From Proteiniborus ethanoligenes (GTDB taxonomy: Bacteria; Bacillota; Clostridia; Tissierellales; Proteiniboraceae), in contig NZ_FNQE01000005.1 of the NCBI RefSeq assembly GCF_900107485.1, forward strand, positions 1,863 through 65,862: DNA of 64,000 bases, in the 5' to 3' direction. A model generated the notes under the pieces. That model saw only the letters and a list, made by a program, of their open reading frames with translations, did no database searches and was not told where the DNA came from. A program made the translations under genes and the position numbers. Each line of letters begins with the position of its first letter. The first letter of the stretch is position 1. Positions 54,549 through 63,097 of this stretch are shown piece by piece.

Positions 54549-54665
54549 ATTTTTTTATTTTTTCTTTTTCTTATTTGTATTTTTAAATTTAAAGAGCCTC
54601 TATTATACAGCATAGTTAATGCTTTTATAGATTATTAGTAACACTTAGATATCACCAGAAAATAT

Positions 54666-54693
54666 ATAATCCTATCTAATTAGATAGGATTAT
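54666..54693 (-). terminator. Perfect palindrome behind the lysine operon
   Basis: A 28-base perfect palindrome (ATAATCCTATCTAA and its complement) 42 bases after the kamE stop. It probably ends the operon, though the T run is weak. Confidence 0.6.
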
Positions 54694-54734
54694 ATTGTCC
54701 TTGTTTACTAATGTTCCTTCAAGGATTATCTATT

Positions 54735-55493
54735 TTATATAAGGTTTCGTTTCACTATTTCTGTCACTATAAATGAAGCTACATCATTAGCATAGGAGCC
54801 TGTGCCGAAGCCTGCGTCGTAGCCTAGCTCCTTTGCTAGTTCATGGTTTATTCTAGGACCACCACAGCATAGGACTATTTTATCTCTTATTCCTTCTGCC
54901 TCTAGTAGTTCTACTAGCTGTGTTAGGTTTGGAATGTGGACATTTTTTTGTGTAACTACTTGAGATACCAATATGGCATCTGCCTTTTCCTCTATGGCTT
55001 TGGCTACTAGCTCTTCGTTCGGAACCTGGCTTCCCATATTTATTGCCCTCACCATTTTATATCTTTCTAATCCAAAGTGCCCTGCATAGCCCTTCATATT
55101 CATTATAGCATCTATGCCTACTGTGTGAGCATCTGTACCTGTACAGGCTCCTACTATTGTTACTTCTCTTTTTATATTCCCTCTTATATACTCTTCTACT
55201 TCCTCCATAGTCATAGAATCTACTTCCACCTTCGGAACTTCAATTTTTGTGAAATCTATTGTATGTGTGCTTTTACCATATACTATGAAATGGGTATATC
55301 CTTTGCCTAAATTAGATGAATGGACTACATTTGGCTCCTCAAAGCCCATTTGTCCTGCTAATATTCTAGCTGCTTCCTTTGCCTCTTCCCCGTAGGGTAC
55401 TGGTAGTGTGAAAGAAAGCTGAACCATGCCATCATTTAATGTATCTCCATAGGGCTTAATTTTTGTCAGGTCTACTTTTTGAACTTTGTCCAT
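54735..55493 (-). CDS. kamE: Lysine 5,6-aminomutase, beta subunit (B12-binding)
   Basis: Small subunit of the adenosylcobalamin- and PLP-dependent enzyme that moves the terminal amino group of beta-lysine to give 3,5-diaminohexanoate. The B12-binding motif DAHTVG gives His123 as the lower cobalt ligand. Lys134 in MNMKGYAGH stands exactly 11 residues later, as the PLP-binding lysine does in the known enzyme. CCGGPRINHELAKELGYDAG completes the Rossmann part. Length 252. It follows kamD after an 80-base gap holding heptamer repeats. Confidence 0.96.
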   Translation of the reverse strand: MDKVQKVDLTKIKPYGDTLNDGMVQLSFTLPVPYGEEAKEAARILAGQMGFEEPNVVHSSNLGKGYTHFIVYGKSTHTIDFTKIEVPKVEVDSMTMEEVEEYIRGNIKREVTIVGACTGTDAHTVGIDAIMNMKGYAGHFGLERYKMVRAINMGSQVPNEELVAKAIEEKADAILVSQVVTQKNVHIPNLTQLVELLEAEGIRDKIVLCCGGPRINHELAKELGYDAGFGTGSYANDVASFIVTEIVKRNLI

Positions 55494-55536
55494 TAATTTT
55501 GCCTCCTATCGTTTTTACTAGATAGCTTTAAACACG

Positions 55537-55573
55537 GTTAGTTGTTAGTTGTTAGTTGAAAGTTGAACAATTG
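55537..55573. repeat. Heptamer repeat running into 11-bp-like sequence
   Basis: GTTAGTTGTTAGTTGTTAG, then TTGAAAGTTGAACAATTG, reaching the kamD stop. Its right end resembles one or two units of the 11-bp array, so both families meet here as they do at 10511. Confidence 0.65.
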
Positions 55574-57154
55574 TTAAACTATTGTACCGCTACTATTATA
55601 AAAATTCTTATTTAGCATTTTTTCTATAAATGGATTAAAATATTTTTTATCTTTTCCAACTACACCTTCTAGTCCTTTGCCACCATTTCTAGCTCTTTTA
55701 ATGGATGCGAATTTACCTTTTTCTATGGTGGAAAATAGTCCTTCTTTTTCAATTTCCAAAAGTAGCTCCTCTGCATTCTTAAGGACTTCCTGTGCTCTTG
55801 TTTGGATAATACCTCCTTCTTTGAAGCTTACCTCTTCTCCTATATCCTTTGCGTTATTAAATATATATTTTGCATTTTCTATGGAAAGTGCTCTGTCGTG
55901 CATATGTGGAGTGTGGATTGCTTCTGTTAGCATACCTAGTAGCTGTATGCCTTGATTTGTCCATATTGATACCAGATTAAACATTGCATTTTGTAAATGT
56001 CCTTTAAATATATTTCCTGTCATGAATTTTGTTGGTGGCATATATTTAAGTGGTGCTTTTGGGAATATTTCTCTAGCCATCTGTGCTTGTGCTAGCTCAT
56101 AAAGGAAGCCGTTCTCGATATCTGGTGCCATTTCAAATGCGTGGCCTAATCCCATTTGCTCTTCCCGTATTCCTGCTTTTTTTGCAAATTGTTCGTTCAT
56201 AAACTGAGATGCTAATACTGTATGTGCTTCCTCTACTGCATCCGCTGTAGTTAGGTAGTTATCCTCTCCTGTGTTAATAATGACTCCTGCAAAGCCGTTT
56301 ATTATTCTGGAAAAGTACTGATCTACTAAGGTTCTTTGCATGTTTATATCTCTAAACAGTATGCCATATAATGCATCATTTAACATTACATCTAATCTTT
56401 CAAGTGCTCCTATAGCTGCTATTTCTGGCATACATAGGCCTGAGCAGTAGTTACATAATCTTATGTATCTACCTACCTCTTCTCCTACCTCGTCAAGGGC
56501 CTTTCTCATTATTTTGAAGTTTTCTTGAGTAGCATATGTTCCTCCGAAGCCCTCTGTAGTTGCCCCATAAGGTACATAATCAAGTAAGCTCTGTGCTGTA
56601 GTTCTAATGACTGCTATTATGTCTGCTCCTTGCCTAACTGCAGCTTGTGCTTGGACTACGTCTTCATATATGTTGCCTGTAGCTACTATTACATAGATAT
56701 ATGGCTGTGGTCCTTCGCCTAGAGTTTTTATATAATTCTCTCTTGTCTTTCTATTTTCTTTTATTTTGTTTACTGTGATTTGAGCTATTTCATCTATTTT
56801 TTCTCTTATTCTATTTTCTTCCCCTATTGGAAGCTTTGTAAGGTTTAGCTCTCCTCTGGATACTTTTTCCCCTATGGTTTGTGGGTCTTCTCCTGTTTGT
56901 AACATTGCATTTCCTAGCCAGTATGCTACTCCTAGAGATAAGCCTCCGCCTTCTTTTATATTTTCTACTATTATGTTTGGAAGTGGTCTTTCTATTTCAT
57001 CTACGCCGTCTATGCCTAGTAGTCTGGCTATGGTACGTTCTACAGATACTGTAGTATGTCTATCTATGAACTCTTGGACATCTTCTGCAATGCTTGCTGC
57101 TGCGTTTCTGGCGTTTTCTATTATTTGTGGATTTAAATTAAGCTTGCTATTCAT
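55574..57154 (-). CDS. kamD: Lysine 5,6-aminomutase, alpha subunit
   Basis: Large catalytic TIM-barrel subunit of the B12/PLP aminomutase, 526 residues as in known KamD. Conserved stretches include IERPLPNIIVENIKEGGGLS, VVQAQAAVRQGADIIAVIRT, LPIGEE and NYCSGLCMPEIAA. AAAGGAGG lies between the 11-bp array (57177-57473) and the ATG, so the repeat stops just short of the translation signal. It is encoded between kamC and kamE in the order found in other lysine fermenters. Confidence 0.96.
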   Translation of the reverse strand: MNSKLNLNPQIIENARNAAASIAEDVQEFIDRHTTVSVERTIARLLGIDGVDEIERPLPNIIVENIKEGGGLSLGVAYWLGNAMLQTGEDPQTIGEKVSRGELNLTKLPIGEENRIREKIDEIAQITVNKIKENRKTRENYIKTLGEGPQPYIYVIVATGNIYEDVVQAQAAVRQGADIIAVIRTTAQSLLDYVPYGATTEGFGGTYATQENFKIMRKALDEVGEEVGRYIRLCNYCSGLCMPEIAAIGALERLDVMLNDALYGILFRDINMQRTLVDQYFSRIINGFAGVIINTGEDNYLTTADAVEEAHTVLASQFMNEQFAKKAGIREEQMGLGHAFEMAPDIENGFLYELAQAQMAREIFPKAPLKYMPPTKFMTGNIFKGHLQNAMFNLVSIWTNQGIQLLGMLTEAIHTPHMHDRALSIENAKYIFNNAKDIGEEVSFKEGGIIQTRAQEVLKNAEELLLEIEKEGLFSTIEKGKFASIKRARNGGKGLEGVVGKDKKYFNPFIEKMLNKNFYNSSGTIV

Positions 57155-57176
57155 TTTTTGCCTCCTTTGCTTATAA

Positions 57177-57473
57177 CGATGGTGGAACGATGGTGGAACG
57201 ATAGTGGAACGGTAGTTTAACGATAGTGTAACGGTAGTTTAACGATAGTGTAACGGTAGTTTAACGATTGTTTAACGATTGTTTAACGATTGTTTAACGA
57301 TTGTGTAACGGTAGTTTAACGATTGTTTAACGATTGTTTAACGATAGTTTAACTACTGTTCAACTACTGTTCAACTACTGTTCAACTACTGTTCAACTAC
57401 TGCTCAACTACTGTTCAACTACTGTTCAACTACTGTTCAACTACTGCTCAACTACTGTTCAACTACTGTTCCA
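57177..57473. repeat. Bipartite 11-bp tandem array, 27 units (kamC-kamD gap)
   Basis: Sixteen units of the CGATAGTTTAA/CGGTAGTTTAA/CGATTGTTTAA type (57177-57352) are followed by eleven CTACTGTTCAA/CTACTGCTCAA units (57353-57473). It fills the entire gap and extends 22 bases into kamC. The unit length is exactly 11 throughout. Confidence 0.95.
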
Positions 57474-59098
57474 AAAAGTATTCTCTCCGCATCTTCTATT
57501 ATACCCTGATCTAGTCCCATGAGTTTGGCTATGTTTATGGCGTCTCTGGGAACTTTAGTTTCTTGGGTTACCTTTGCTAGTCTATAGTCCATGTATCCGC
57601 TTATTAGCTCCATGCTAGTTCCTTTTGATTGTAGATTAGCTTTTAGCTCTTCATAGTCTATATTTGAAAGCCCTATTACTTGGTAATGCTGTATACCCTC
57701 TGAGGCTGCTATATTGTCATAGTGAGTAGTTATTAGTGTTATGCTCTTTTTGTTTTTTAGGTAATTTACTATAGCCTTTGATATGGCATAGCCTTCTTCT
57801 GGATTTGTTCCTCGTGCTAATTCATCTATTAATATAAGTCCTCTTTTATCTGCCTTTTCTATTCCTTCTTTTATACTATTTATTTCTGAACCAAAGGTGC
57901 TTAAGCCTTTATCTGTAGACTGCATATCTCCTATAGAGCCATATATAAATCCATGAAGTCCAATTTCCATACTGTCACAAGGTACAAGGAGTCCATATTG
58001 GGCCATGGCACATAATAGACCTATTAGCTTTAGAGATACTGTCTTCCCACCCATATTTGCTCCTGTAATACATGAAACACCTTCATGAAGCTTTATGCTA
58101 ATGGGTGTAAATACCATTTCTTTAGACCTTAGAATATCTTCTACCTCTATATGTCTTCCATTTATTATGTTTACTATATGATTTACCTGTATTGTAGGTC
58201 TTATGCTATTTGTATCTATTGCCATATAAGCCTTTGACAGGCTTAAGTCTAGTTTTCCTATAGCCTTTATGTTTTTATTTATATCCTCCTGATGGCTTCC
58301 TATTCCTCTTGATAGTTCTTTTCTAATATTTTCTTCTTCTTTTTCTTCTTTTTCTTTTATGATTGAAAGTGCATTTTCCCATTCACACATATCTAATGTA
58401 TATTTTAATGAATATTTAATGTCCATATAGGTTTCTGAGTTATAAATAAGATAAGGGCTGTTGTTAGCTTTATTCAGCATTTCTTTGTTAGATTTTGAAA
58501 TTGTAATTGTGTTATCTGGTCTTATTTTTATATTTAAATCTTTTTCTATTTTTTCTTTTAGATTTTTCGTTTCTAGTTTTAGTTTGTTGTCTATTTCTTT
58601 TTTGCTTTCCCTAATAGCTTTTAGTTCTTGAGAATAATCATCATATATATAAAATGCTCTAACCTTAGTGTTTTGTGGGTCTAATAGTTTTTCTAGCTCT
58701 GGTATTTTATAAGGCTTTATGGTGCTATGAAGCTGTTTTTCTATGATTTTAAGCTCTTCTGTAAGCTCCACTAATGTTAATATAAATCCTTTTACTTCAT
58801 ATAGCTCTACATTACTTAATATATATCCATCTGTAGCTCTAGATATTGAATTCCTTATATCTTTAATATTGCTTAATATACTTTTTATGTTTTTAAAGAA
58901 ATACCTATTTTCATTTATTAGCTTTACAAGAACCTCTATTTGGTCTAATTCCTCTATTAATAATTCCTCTTCTCCTATTTTAAAGGGCTTCATATTATCC
59001 TTAAGGTCTTTACCATATGGAGTTATTGTCCTTAGCTTTCCTATTACATAGTCTAAGCCTATGCTTTCTGATGTATTTATATCTATGAACTTATTCAA
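57452..59098 (-). CDS. kamC: MutS-like ATPase of the lysine operon
   Basis: Protein of about 548 residues with the MutS ATPase core at the C-terminus: Walker A in CITGANMGGKTVSLKLIG, Walker B in LILIDELARGTNPEEG, and the MutS helical clamp region before it. The DNA-mismatch-reading domain is absent. It lies between kamB and kamD, as in other lysine operons. A role in loading or reactivating the B12 enzyme is inferred. I start at the TTG at 59098, eight bases after GGAGG; a GTG at 59107 overlaps that site. The last six residues (GTVVEQ) and the stop are encoded by the 11-bp array. Confidence 0.88.
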   Translation of the reverse strand: MNKFIDINTSESIGLDYVIGKLRTITPYGKDLKDNMKPFKIGEEELLIEELDQIEVLVKLINENRYFFKNIKSILSNIKDIRNSISRATDGYILSNVELYEVKGFILTLVELTEELKIIEKQLHSTIKPYKIPELEKLLDPQNTKVRAFYIYDDYSQELKAIRESKKEIDNKLKLETKNLKEKIEKDLNIKIRPDNTITISKSNKEMLNKANNSPYLIYNSETYMDIKYSLKYTLDMCEWENALSIIKEKEEKEEENIRKELSRGIGSHQEDINKNIKAIGKLDLSLSKAYMAIDTNSIRPTIQVNHIVNIINGRHIEVEDILRSKEMVFTPISIKLHEGVSCITGANMGGKTVSLKLIGLLCAMAQYGLLVPCDSMEIGLHGFIYGSIGDMQSTDKGLSTFGSEINSIKEGIEKADKRGLILIDELARGTNPEEGYAISKAIVNYLKNKKSITLITTHYDNIAASEGIQHYQVIGLSNIDYEELKANLQSKGTSMELISGYMDYRLAKVTQETKVPRDAINIAKLMGLDQGIIEDAERILFGTVVEQ

Positions 59099-59099
59099 G

Positions 59100-60134
59100 C
59101 TATCCACCTCCGTACATCAGGTCTAATACAGGTATGTCTTTTATATATTCTCTCATTCTAGATAGGAATATATCCTGTTGAAAATAGTAGCCTTCTGGAG
59201 AATATGGGTTTAAGGTTAGTAGGATTGTATTAATGCTTTCTAGAGCTTTTATGTTTATACCTTTTTTCTTAAATATTTGCCAATCTCTAGGCTCTATGAA
59301 TATTTTTGTCCCATCCTTAACAATAAATGTGACCTGTTTGTACTTCTCTGTGGTCTTTATTATGTCCTCCACTGTTTTTTTTACTAATGAGCCTGGAAAG
59401 ACTATATATTTCATATTGTCATCTATACTTTGCCCTATGGTAGCTCCACTGTTTAAGGCTGTTTTAATATCTAGAATTATTGTATTATATTCATTATCTA
59501 TGAGAGCTACTGCATTTTGCTCTATAAGCTCTTCTGCAATAGCTTTTACTTTATTGTCTTTAACTTCTGGTAAGCTAAATAATTCTACTGTATGGAGTGT
59601 TTCTTCCATTACCTTGTTTATATCTCTGCTTAATACTGCACCTGTAGCCAATACCACTCCTTCAGATACAGAGGGAGAGGCTGATGCTAATCTATTTATT
59701 GCCCCGTCTATTAGCACTAGCTGTGCTCCTAATTCAAGCATTATATCTGCAACTTTTTTTATTCCTCTATTAGTCTGTGGTCCTGCTATTTGAAGATATC
59801 CCCTGTCTTTTACTTTTCCTATGACTATTTTTCCTAAAGGAGTATCTATATCTGTAACCTGTAGAATCTCTATTTTTGCATCGCCTAGCTCTAGGGTTTC
59901 TGAGGCTGTTGCTATAAAAGTACCTTCTTCTACATAAATTGGTGGCTTGTCTGTGTTTGTAACTATATCTTGGCTTTCTCCGTCTCTACCTGTTGAAGTA
60001 AGACCTAGGATAATTGAGTTTTCTATAGCCTCCTGGATTATGCTATTTAAGGCTACAGTTTTTCCTGAGTTTTTTGCCATGCCTACTATTGATATTATTT
60101 TGTATTGTGGGTATATTAGTTCAATTAAAGACAT
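59100..60134 (-). CDS. kamB: P-loop protein of the lysine operon
   Basis: Cytosolic protein of 344 residues with a P-loop near the N-terminus (GMAKNSGKTVALNSII, about 18-33) and no known catalytic domain that I recognise. It is always reported beside kamC in lysine operons and is taken to be a partner in activating or repairing the aminomutase. That role is inference. Its end overlaps the ribosome binding site of kamC. AAAGGAG precedes the ATG. Confidence 0.85.
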   Translation of the reverse strand: MSLIELIYPQYKIISIVGMAKNSGKTVALNSIIQEAIENSIILGLTSTGRDGESQDIVTNTDKPPIYVEEGTFIATASETLELGDAKIEILQVTDIDTPLGKIVIGKVKDRGYLQIAGPQTNRGIKKVADIMLELGAQLVLIDGAINRLASASPSVSEGVVLATGAVLSRDINKVMEETLHTVELFSLPEVKDNKVKAIAEELIEQNAVALIDNEYNTIILDIKTALNSGATIGQSIDDNMKYIVFPGSLVKKTVEDIIKTTEKYKQVTFIVKDGTKIFIEPRDWQIFKKKGINIKALESINTILLTLNPYSPEGYYFQQDIFLSRMREYIKDIPVLDLMYGGG

Positions 60135-60170
60135 GTTTTTCTCCTTTCGTCATTCTGTGTCACTTGTGGA

Positions 60171-61430
60171 TTATTTTCTATCCTTTACTGCCCTATCTCT
60201 ACGTTCTAGCTGTATTGGTTCTAGGGATATCTCATTTCCTTGAAGCAGTCCCGCTACTCCTGTTATCCTATGCTCTCTTTCTCCTGTGCATACTGGACAG
60301 CTGCAATGGTCTGTGTAGCTTTCTGGCTCTGTATATGTGGTGATAACTCCTTCAAAGTTTCTTAGAACTACTTTATTTGGAGACATAGATATTACATAAT
60401 TAGGCATTACAGGCGTTTTTCCTCCTCCCCCTGGTGCATCTACTACGAAGGTAGGTACTGCATAGCCTGATATATGTCCCCTTAAGCCTTCTATTATTTC
60501 TATTCCCTTTGATACAGGAGTTCTAAAATGTTCTATTCCCATAGAAAGGTCACATTGATATATATAATAGGGTCTTACTCTTATTTTAACTAGGTTAAGG
60601 ACTAGCTCCCTCATTATGTGAACGCAGTCATTGACTCCTCTTAATAGTACTGATTGATTGCCTAGTGGTATACCTGCATCTGCTAATTTTCCTATGGCTT
60701 TTTTTGATTCCTCTGTTATTTCCTTTGAATGGTTGAAGTGAGTGTTGAGCCATATTGGATGATATTTTTTAAGCATATTTACTAAATCATCTGTTATTCT
60801 CTGAGGCAATACTACAGGAGTTCTTGTGCCTATTCTTATAATCTCTACATGTGGTATTTCTCTTAATTTTTTTATTATGGTTTCTAATCTTTCATCTGAT
60901 ACTAATAGAGCATCTCCTCCAGAAAGTAATACATCTCTTACCTCTGGTGTGTTTTTAATATATTCTATAGATGCTTCTATTCTATCCATACCCATAGCTG
61001 AGTCATGCTGACCTGCAAATCTTCTTCTAGTACAATGCCTACAGTACATGGAGCATTGATCTGTAATTAGCATAAGGACTCGGTCTGGATATCTGTGAGT
61101 AAGTCCTGGCACTGGTGAATCCGCGTCTTCATGTAATGGGTCTTCCATGTCTGCAGAGCCTAGGTGGGTTTCCATGATTGTAGGTATGGCTTGCTTTCTA
61201 ACGGGACAATCAGGGTCGTTATCATCCATCAATGAGGCATAGTAGGGTGTTATTCCCATTCTAAACTTCTTTAGGGTTTCTTCTATATTCTTTTCTTCTT
61301 TTCCTTCAAGGTTAATTATCTGTTTTAATCCTTCTACTGTTGTTATTCTATTTCTAACCTGCCATTTCCAATCATCCCATTCTTCTTGGGTAACATTTTT
61401 CCACAGTTCTATATCTTTATAGGATCTCAC
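60171..61430 (-). CDS. kamA: Lysine 2,3-aminomutase
   Basis: Radical-SAM, PLP-dependent enzyme converting L-lysine to L-beta-lysine, 419 residues. The iron-sulfur motif CSMYCRHCTRRRF is near residue 137, the PLP lysine lies in APGGGGKTPVMPNY, and a C-terminal Cys cluster (CSCPVC) is present. The frame is open further upstream, but that part is repeat-derived. I start at the GTG at 61430, seven bases after AGGAGG. The array at 61451-61736 occupies the space between kdd and this site. Confidence 0.97.
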   Translation of the reverse strand: MRSYKDIELWKNVTQEEWDDWKWQVRNRITTVEGLKQIINLEGKEEKNIEETLKKFRMGITPYYASLMDDNDPDCPVRKQAIPTIMETHLGSADMEDPLHEDADSPVPGLTHRYPDRVLMLITDQCSMYCRHCTRRRFAGQHDSAMGMDRIEASIEYIKNTPEVRDVLLSGGDALLVSDERLETIIKKLREIPHVEIIRIGTRTPVVLPQRITDDLVNMLKKYHPIWLNTHFNHSKEITEESKKAIGKLADAGIPLGNQSVLLRGVNDCVHIMRELVLNLVKIRVRPYYIYQCDLSMGIEHFRTPVSKGIEIIEGLRGHISGYAVPTFVVDAPGGGGKTPVMPNYVISMSPNKVVLRNFEGVITTYTEPESYTDHCSCPVCTGEREHRITGVAGLLQGNEISLEPIQLERRDRAVKDRK

Positions 61431-61450
61431 TTGATAACCTCCTTTATTTA

Positions 61451-61736
61451 TTGAACAGTAGTTAAACAGTGGTTGAGCAGTAGTTGAACAGTAGTTGAGC
61501 AGTAGTTGAACAGTAGTTAAACAATCGTTAAACAATCGTTAAACAATCGTTAAACAATCGTTAAACAATCGTTAAACTACCGTTAAACAATCGTTAAACT
61601 ACCGTTAAACAATCGTTAAACTACCGTTAAACAATCGTTAAACTACCGTTAAACAATCGTTAAACTATCGTTACACTATTGTTAAACTATCGTTACACTA
61701 TCGTTAAACTATTGTTAAACTATCGTTCCCCTACCG
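61451..61736. repeat. Bipartite 11-bp tandem array, 26 units (kdd-kamA gap)
   Basis: Six TTGAACAGTAG/TTGAGCAGTAG-type units (61451-61516) are followed by 20 units of TTAAACAATCG, TTAAACTACCG and TTAAACTATCG type (61517-61736). In 61561-61659 the AATCG and TACCG forms alternate, giving a 22-bp higher-order period. It ends four bases before the kdd stop. Confidence 0.95.
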
Positions 61737-61740
61737 TTCC

Positions 61741-62778
61741 TTAACCGTACAGTTCTTCGTAAATCTTTCTTAGAGTTTCGCTTTCTCTCATTATCTGTAG
61801 TGCTATTTCTGCATGACCTTTTGTATAGCCATTTCCTACTATCATGGTTACGTCCTTGCCTACGCCTTCTGCTCCAAGGGCTGCTTTTGTAAAGCTGGTT
61901 GCCATGCTAAAGAAGTAAATAAGTCCTTCATTTTTTGTTGATAATATACTTGTCATTTCTGTATTTGGTATGTTGACACAGTTTATAGTTACATCTGCCA
62001 TTCTTCCGTTTGTGAGCTCTTTAACTTTGTCGTGTAATGCTAGGGCATCTGTTGCATCTACTTTAATATATTCATCTGCTAAATTAGCTCCTTTAGCTCT
62101 GGCTACGCTTTTATCTGTACTCCCTACACATATAACTTTTCCTGTTACTCCAACTCTTTTCTTTGCTTCGTACAAGCAAAGCATACCTGATTTTCCTGTT
62201 CCTCCTATGACCACTACATAGTCTCCAGGCTTTACTAGCTTTGCAGCCTGTGCTGGTGCTCCTGCAACGTCAAGAACTGATAATGCTAGGTTTTCTGGTA
62301 AATCCTTTGGTAATACTGCATATATTCCACTTTGAAATAATATTGCTTTTCCTTTTATATCTACTTGGTCTATATCTTTTCTGGTTTCTAGGAATTCATC
62401 TATCCTGAGTGGTGTAAGTGATAGTGAAACTAGTGTGGCTATTTTATCTCCTACTTTTAAATCTGTCTTTCCTTCTAGTGCAGGTCCTATTTTTTCAACT
62501 GTACCTATGAGCATACCCCCTGAGCCTGTTACAGGGTTCTGGTGCTTTCCTCTTGTGGCTACGATGTTTTTCATGATTTCTTTGATTTTTTCTATATCGC
62601 CTTGGGCTTCTTCTTTTATTTGTGTAAAGCTTGCTGAATCAATATTAAGCGTTTGTACGTCTATAAGTATTTCATTGTCGTAAATCTCCATGTCATTGTC
62701 AATTTTAAGTGCTGGCTGAGGTAATACTCCCTTTGGCTCAATAACTCTGTGTGTTCCGTATGGACATCCTTTTTTCAT
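61741..62778 (-). CDS. kdd: L-erythro-3,5-diaminohexanoate dehydrogenase
   Basis: NAD(P)-dependent oxidative deaminase giving 3-keto-5-aminohexanoate, 345 residues, the normal length. The Rossmann stretch VVVIGGTGKSGMLCLYEA and the N-terminal YGTHRVIEPKGVLPQPA are family features. It is the first gene of the operon and lies behind a sigma-54 promoter. AGGGAGG precedes the ATG. Its substrate comes from KamDE and its product goes to Kce. Confidence 0.95.
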   Translation of the reverse strand: MKKGCPYGTHRVIEPKGVLPQPALKIDNDMEIYDNEILIDVQTLNIDSASFTQIKEEAQGDIEKIKEIMKNIVATRGKHQNPVTGSGGMLIGTVEKIGPALEGKTDLKVGDKIATLVSLSLTPLRIDEFLETRKDIDQVDIKGKAILFQSGIYAVLPKDLPENLALSVLDVAGAPAQAAKLVKPGDYVVVIGGTGKSGMLCLYEAKKRVGVTGKVICVGSTDKSVARAKGANLADEYIKVDATDALALHDKVKELTNGRMADVTINCVNIPNTEMTSILSTKNEGLIYFFSMATSFTKAALGAEGVGKDVTMIVGNGYTKGHAEIALQIMRESETLRKIYEELYG

Positions 62779-62892
62779 TAATAATTCCTCCCTTAATAGA
62801 TTGTTAAATAATTGATGAATTTAGTTATGAAAACGTTTGTTTTAAGAAAAATACATAAATGCCTTACTCTATATAGTCCATAGATATTATTA

Positions 62893-62908
62893 TGCAATAC
62901 TTATGCCA
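62893..62908 (-). promoter_or_regulatory. Sigma-54 (-24/-12) promoter of the lysine operon
   Basis: The minus strand reads TGGCAT-N5-TTGCA, which matches the consensus TGGCAC-N5-TTGCW at all but one position. It lies about 115 bases before kdd and just downstream of a sigma-54 activator gene. Confidence 0.85.
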
Positions 62909-62963
62909 TTTAATGCAAATAATTGCTCTATATTCCTAATGTCTATTTTAGGCTATTTGAACA

Positions 62964-63020
62964 TAAAAAAACTGAAGCACGAGATTAAATAAACAATATT
63001 CTTGTCTCATACTTCAGTTT
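62964..63020 (-). terminator. Terminator of the sigma-54 activator gene
   Basis: A 16-bp stem (AAACTGAAGTATGAGA with TCTCGTGCTTCAGTTT, two G-U pairs) is followed on the minus strand by a T run. It isolates the activator from the operon. The rest of the 312-base gap 62779-63090 holds the sigma-54 promoter and a heptamer repeat. Confidence 0.9.
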
Positions 63021-63046
63021 GTGTGCCGATTTTTGGGCATAATTTT

Positions 63047-63097
63047 AGTTGTTAGTTGTTAGCTAAGAACTAACAACTAAGAGCTAAGAACTAAATA
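63047..63097. repeat. Heptamer repeat with inverted half
   Basis: TTAGTTGTTAGTTGTTAGCT, then AAGAACTAACAACTAAGAGC and further variants, overlapping the stop codon of the activator gene by a few bases. Confidence 0.75.

Noticed and set aside
57334-57522. Open frame on the plus strand encoding an NYCSTTVQLLF repeat peptide
   Set aside because: It is the translation of the 11-bp array (33 bases make 11 codons) plus antisense kamC. There is no ribosome binding site and the same peptide appears wherever the array occurs.
61431-61535. N-terminal extension of KamA through the array
   Set aside because: It is repeat-derived. The GTG at 61430 has AGGAGG at the right distance and gives the family length.
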